A DNA stretch of 26,137 nt, from assembly GCA_964428355.1 (NCBI GenBank), contig CAYRYU010000101.1:1-26137 (forward strand), in the 5' to 3' direction. Below, in pieces: positions 23,670-26,137 of this stretch (position 1 is its first letter; each line of letters begins with the position of its first letter). The notes below the pieces were generated by a model. It saw only the letters and a program-made list of their open reading frames with translations. It did no database searches and was not told the DNA's origin. Origin of the DNA: CAYRYU01 sp964428355 (GTDB taxonomy: Bacteria; Muiribacteriota; Ozemobacteria; Ozemobacterales; Ozemobacteraceae). Both the position numbers and the translations under genes were made by a program.

Positions 23670-24763
23670 GCGGTTCCCTGGTCGCGAATATCTTTCTTGG
23701 GGCAATGGCCTTCTACGCGGCTGCGTTCATCCTCCTCAGCCTTGGCGCAAGTCTCGACAGGAAGGCCTTCTACCACTTCAGCCGGAGATGCCTCTGGGCA
23801 GGAATCGTGATTGCGACCGCGGGGCTCGGGGTCAGGTGGCACGAATCGGGGTATCCCCCGCTTTCCAACATGTTCGAATCCCTGGTCACCTTTTCCTCCC
23901 TTCTGATATGGGTTTCGCTCCTTTTTACCTGGCGAACCCCCCTTCCTCTTGCCGAAGCCGGGAGTGCCGTGGTTGGGATTCTGATGCTGGGGCTGGCCTC
24001 CCTTTTTCCGACCGATGCCAAACCCCTGATTCCGGCCCTCCAGTCCTATTGGCTTCACCTGCACGTTTCGGTCGCGTTTCTGGGGGAATCCTGTTTCGCC
24101 CTGTCATTCATCATTGCATACCTTTACTGTTTCAGGCGTCTGCTCGAGGGAAGGGTTCCCGAAACACTCTCCTGCGGGATCCGAAGGGGAGAGGACCGAA
24201 ATGCGGATCGGGAAGAGGGTTTGATGGAAAGGTGGGTTTGCGGAGCCGTCGTTGCAGGAATTCCGATGGGTTTCCTGGCGGGAATGGTGGTCCTTGCATG
24301 GCATTATTCGAGAACCCTCTCGGGCGGGGAATCGGGGAAAGTGTTTCTCCTTCTGGTTCTCCCGATGATAATGGTACTTGGCGGGATCGTCATGATCGCT
24401 TACGTTTTCCGGGGTGGGTTTGGGAGAGTTGCGGATCAGTGGATCCCTTCCTCCGAGGTTCTGGAGGAGTACATCCACCGGACCGTCGCGATGGGATACC
24501 CCCTTTTTACGGTGGGAGCGCTGATTTTCGGGATGGTCTGGGCGGAAAAGGCCTGGGGGCGATATTGGGGATGGGACCCCAAGGAAACATGGGCGCTGAT
24601 CACCTTCCTGGTCTACTCGTTGTTTCTCCACGTTCGCCTCACACGGGGATGGCAGGGAACCTGGATCGCGGTGCTTTCCATCCTCGGATTCCTGGCGACG
24701 CTTTTCACCCTGTTCGGAGTCAACCTGCTCCTTTCGGGGCTCCATTCATATGCCACCCTCTGA
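23666..24763 (+). CDS. ccsA: Cytochrome c assembly protein CcsA/ResC
   Basis: A 365-residue multi-pass protein carrying the WWD heme-handling motif, here WGRYWGWDPKETWALI near 293-308, which presents heme to apocytochrome c in System II maturation. Conserved histidines flank it: HLHVSVAFLGE near 132, YIHRTVAMGYPLF near 270, LFLHVRLTRGW near 317. It works as a complex with ResB. The GTG start overlaps the resB TGA, with GGAGG 6 bases before it, giving strong coupling. The middle segment (about 163-190) is a charged cytosolic loop rich in Glu/Arg, longer than I expect for typical CcsA. Its stop codon lies inside the first copy of a short repeat that fills the following intergenic region. Confidence 0.93.
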   Translation: MSGSLVANIFLGAMAFYAAAFILLSLGASLDRKAFYHFSRRCLWAGIVIATAGLGVRWHESGYPPLSNMFESLVTFSSLLIWVSLLFTWRTPLPLAEAGSAVVGILMLGLASLFPTDAKPLIPALQSYWLHLHVSVAFLGESCFALSFIIAYLYCFRRLLEGRVPETLSCGIRRGEDRNADREEGLMERWVCGAVVAGIPMGFLAGMVVLAWHYSRTLSGGESGKVFLLLVLPMIMVLGGIVMIAYVFRGGFGRVADQWIPSSEVLEEYIHRTVAMGYPLFTVGALIFGMVWAEKAWGRYWGWDPKETWALITFLVYSLFLHVRLTRGWQGTWIAVLSILGFLATLFTLFGVNLLLSGLHSYATL

Positions 24764-24935
24764 ATCCGCGTAAGAATCGAGAAAGAAGGATTTTCCCACC
24801 GATTTTCACGGATTGCCACGGATTGGTTTTCGGGAAAATCAGTGTTGATCCGGGTTCATCCGTGGCGAAAACTCTTCGTTCTCGATCCCTTCCTCCGTCG
24901 GTTGATTTTCTCACACGTTCTCTGAATCCGCGTAA
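24758..24935. repeat. Intergenic repeat cluster with flanking 16-bp direct repeats
   Basis: The 16-mer CTCTGAATCCGCGTAA occurs at 24758-24773 and again at 24920-24935. Between them is an array of short GGATT/ATCCG words: CACGGATT twice (around 24807-24824), and facing them GATCCGGG and ATCCGTGG. Inverted pairs include GATTTTCCC (24789-24797) with GGGAAAATC (24832-24840), and GCCACGGAT (24815-24823) with ATCCGTGGC (24858-24866), giving overlapping hairpins. The element fills the space between the convergent ccsA and asparagine synthase genes and covers the ccsA stop. It looks like a dispersed non-coding repeat unit, possibly acting as a bidirectional transcript end. Confidence 0.65.
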
Positions 24936-24947
24936 AGGGGCCTGGTT

Positions 24948-26137
24948 TCAAACCCGGTCTGGTGGGGGGGGCTTCTTCTGCTCCTCGAACCAAGCCTGGA
25001 ACATCAGGACGTTCCAGAGACCGGTATGCCAGTCCCGATGGTTGTCGAGGTGCTCCTTCCATGCCTGGCGGATGAAAGGGACATTCAGGTATCCGGAGTT
25101 GGAGAGCGAGGATGATTCCAGAAGCCATTCCGCCCACTCCCTCAGGATCGTCCGCAGCCAGATCCCGATTGGGACGGAAAACCCCGCTTTGCCACGGCTC
25201 AGGAGGCTGGGTGGGATATGCCTCGCGAGAAGGTGACGGAGAACGATCTTTCCCTGGTGCCGGCCTGCTTTCATCTTTGCGGGAAGGCTCCAGGCAAACT
25301 CGATCACTTCGGGATCGAGGAAAGGTGCCCTGGTTTCGAGGCCCACGGCCATGGCCGCCCGGTCGACCTTGACCAGGATGTCGTCGGGAAGGTAGGTCAT
25401 CGAGTCCCAGAACTGGACCGTTTCTGAAGGATGGGTGGCTGAATCCGGGGGGGGGCGCGTCAGATCGCGGTTGCCGCGAGCGGGGTTCCCCGGCCATGCG
25501 GAGATCAGGCCGAGATACCATTCCTCGAGCGTTTGAGCGGATGCCAGCGCGGCGAACTTCTGCGCCTTGAGCCTGAAGTATCTGGGTAGGAGTGATCCAC
25601 GGCCGGGGTTTTCGAAGACCGGGGAAAGAACCTCGGCCGCCGCACCTGCCGCCCGGCGGGCGAGAGCCGGGAGTTTCCGGAAAAGGCTCCATGGCTTCCC
25701 CGCCATGATGTGCCGGGTGTAGCCCCCGAAAAGCTCGTCTGCCCCGTCCCCGGACAGACAGACCGTGACGGATCCGCGTGCGAGGCGGGAAACGAGAACC
25801 TGCGCCACCGCCGAGGAGTCCCCGAACGGTTCGTCATAGATTCCGGGAAGAGCTTGTACAATTCCGGATGCATCTTCCACCCCCGCCACCGAAGAAACGT
25901 GCTCGGTCCCGAGGTGGGACGCGATGGCGGCCGCGCTTTCCTTCTCGTCGTAGTCCGCCACCTCGTTTCCCAGGGTGAATGTGAGGATCCTTCCGGACCC
26001 CGCCTTCCGGATCAGTGAAACCAGGAGCGAGGAATCGGTTCCCCCGGAAAGAAATGCACCCAGAGGCACGTCGGCAGCCATCTGAAGTTGCACAGACTCG
26101 CAGAGTATTTCTCCGAGCCGATCCGCGGCATCCCCGA
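24948..26137 (-). CDS. Asparagine synthase-type amidotransferase, partial (C-terminal synthetase domain)
   Basis: At least 396 residues of an AsnB-family protein; the frame runs off the right edge, so the N-terminal glutaminase domain lies outside. The visible part is the ATP-pyrophosphatase synthetase domain: PP-loop LSGGTDSSLLVSL, YDEPFGDSSAVA, CLSGDGADELFGGYTRH and KVDRAAMAVGLETRAPFLD. In the family, ATP activates a carboxylate and ammonia from glutamine makes the amide. Given the WecC-type uronate dehydrogenase in this window, a glycan-locus amidotransferase that amidates a uronic acid sugar is plausible, as with WbpS-like proteins. True asparagine synthesis cannot be excluded. The C-terminus (EEQKKPPPPDRV) is proline-rich. 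Stop at 24948, next to the repeat cluster. Confidence 0.88.
   Translation of the reverse strand, partial: GDAADRLGEILCESVQLQMAADVPLGAFLSGGTDSSLLVSLIRKAGSGRILTFTLGNEVADYDEKESAAAIASHLGTEHVSSVAGVEDASGIVQALPGIYDEPFGDSSAVAQVLVSRLARGSVTVCLSGDGADELFGGYTRHIMAGKPWSLFRKLPALARRAAGAAAEVLSPVFENPGRGSLLPRYFRLKAQKFAALASAQTLEEWYLGLISAWPGNPARGNRDLTRPPPDSATHPSETVQFWDSMTYLPDDILVKVDRAAMAVGLETRAPFLDPEVIEFAWSLPAKMKAGRHQGKIVLRHLLARHIPPSLLSRGKAGFSVPIGIWLRTILREWAEWLLESSSLSNSGYLNVPFIRQAWKEHLDNHRDWHTGLWNVLMFQAWFEEQKKPPPPDRV

Noticed and set aside
24758..24935. Short repeated words considered as a CRISPR array
   Set aside because: Only two copies of a 16-mer bracket a long non-uniform interior made of related words; there is no regular repeat-spacer pattern and no cas gene.

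Overview
The window is about 26 kb of high-GC bacterial DNA carrying two runs of exactly 100 N (2343-2442 and 15053-15152). These are scaffold gaps of unknown true length, so this looks like a scaffolded draft or metagenome-assembled genome. The lineage cannot be fixed from the sequence. System II cytochrome c maturation (ResB/CcsA), a TlyA-type rRNA methyltransferase, an HDOD/GAF/PAS signalling cluster and a bacterial deoxyhypusine-synthase homologue would suit a deltaproteobacterium-like or candidate-phylum (for example Riflebacteria-like) Gram-negative organism. That assignment is inference only.

Layout. 1-2209 (-): an exported prolyl-oligopeptidase-family peptidase whose stop codon overlaps the start of a further gene running off the left edge. 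2493-3299 (+): tlyA. 3330-6557 (-): a three-gene unit of GAF-PAS sensor protein, deoxyhypusine-synthase-like enzyme and STAS-HDOD protein. 6649-14900 (-): a surface polysaccharide unit led by a good sigma70-like promoter. It encodes a UDP-ManNAc dehydrogenase (WecC type), a B12-binding radical SAM enzyme, a fused alcohol dehydrogenase/Gfo-Idh-MocA oxidoreductase, a heparinase II/III-like protein and a GT4 glycosyltransferase. Beyond a divergent carboxypeptidase lie further glycan-type genes: a second, degenerate two-domain oxidoreductase (20243-21844, -) and a partial asparagine-synthase-type amidotransferase (24948-end, -). resB-ccsA (22143-24763, +) form a two-gene cytochrome c maturation operon.

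The most unusual part is 15161-18585 (-), a GC-richer, tightly coupled module. Its genes in transcription order are a previously unlisted 36-codon small ORF (18475-18585), a two-TM protein with a GspG/pseudopilin-like C-terminal domain, a CPBP intramembrane protease, and a radical SAM/SPASM enzyme with an N-terminal PqqD-like (RRE) domain. The genes overlap or lie a few bases apart. This is the architecture expected of a ribosomally made, radical-SAM-modified peptide (RiPP) system: precursor, membrane partner, protease, maturase. I recognise no named family for the combination. The operon runs into the second assembly gap, so further members may be hidden.

All functions come from reading motifs by eye. 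No database search was run.
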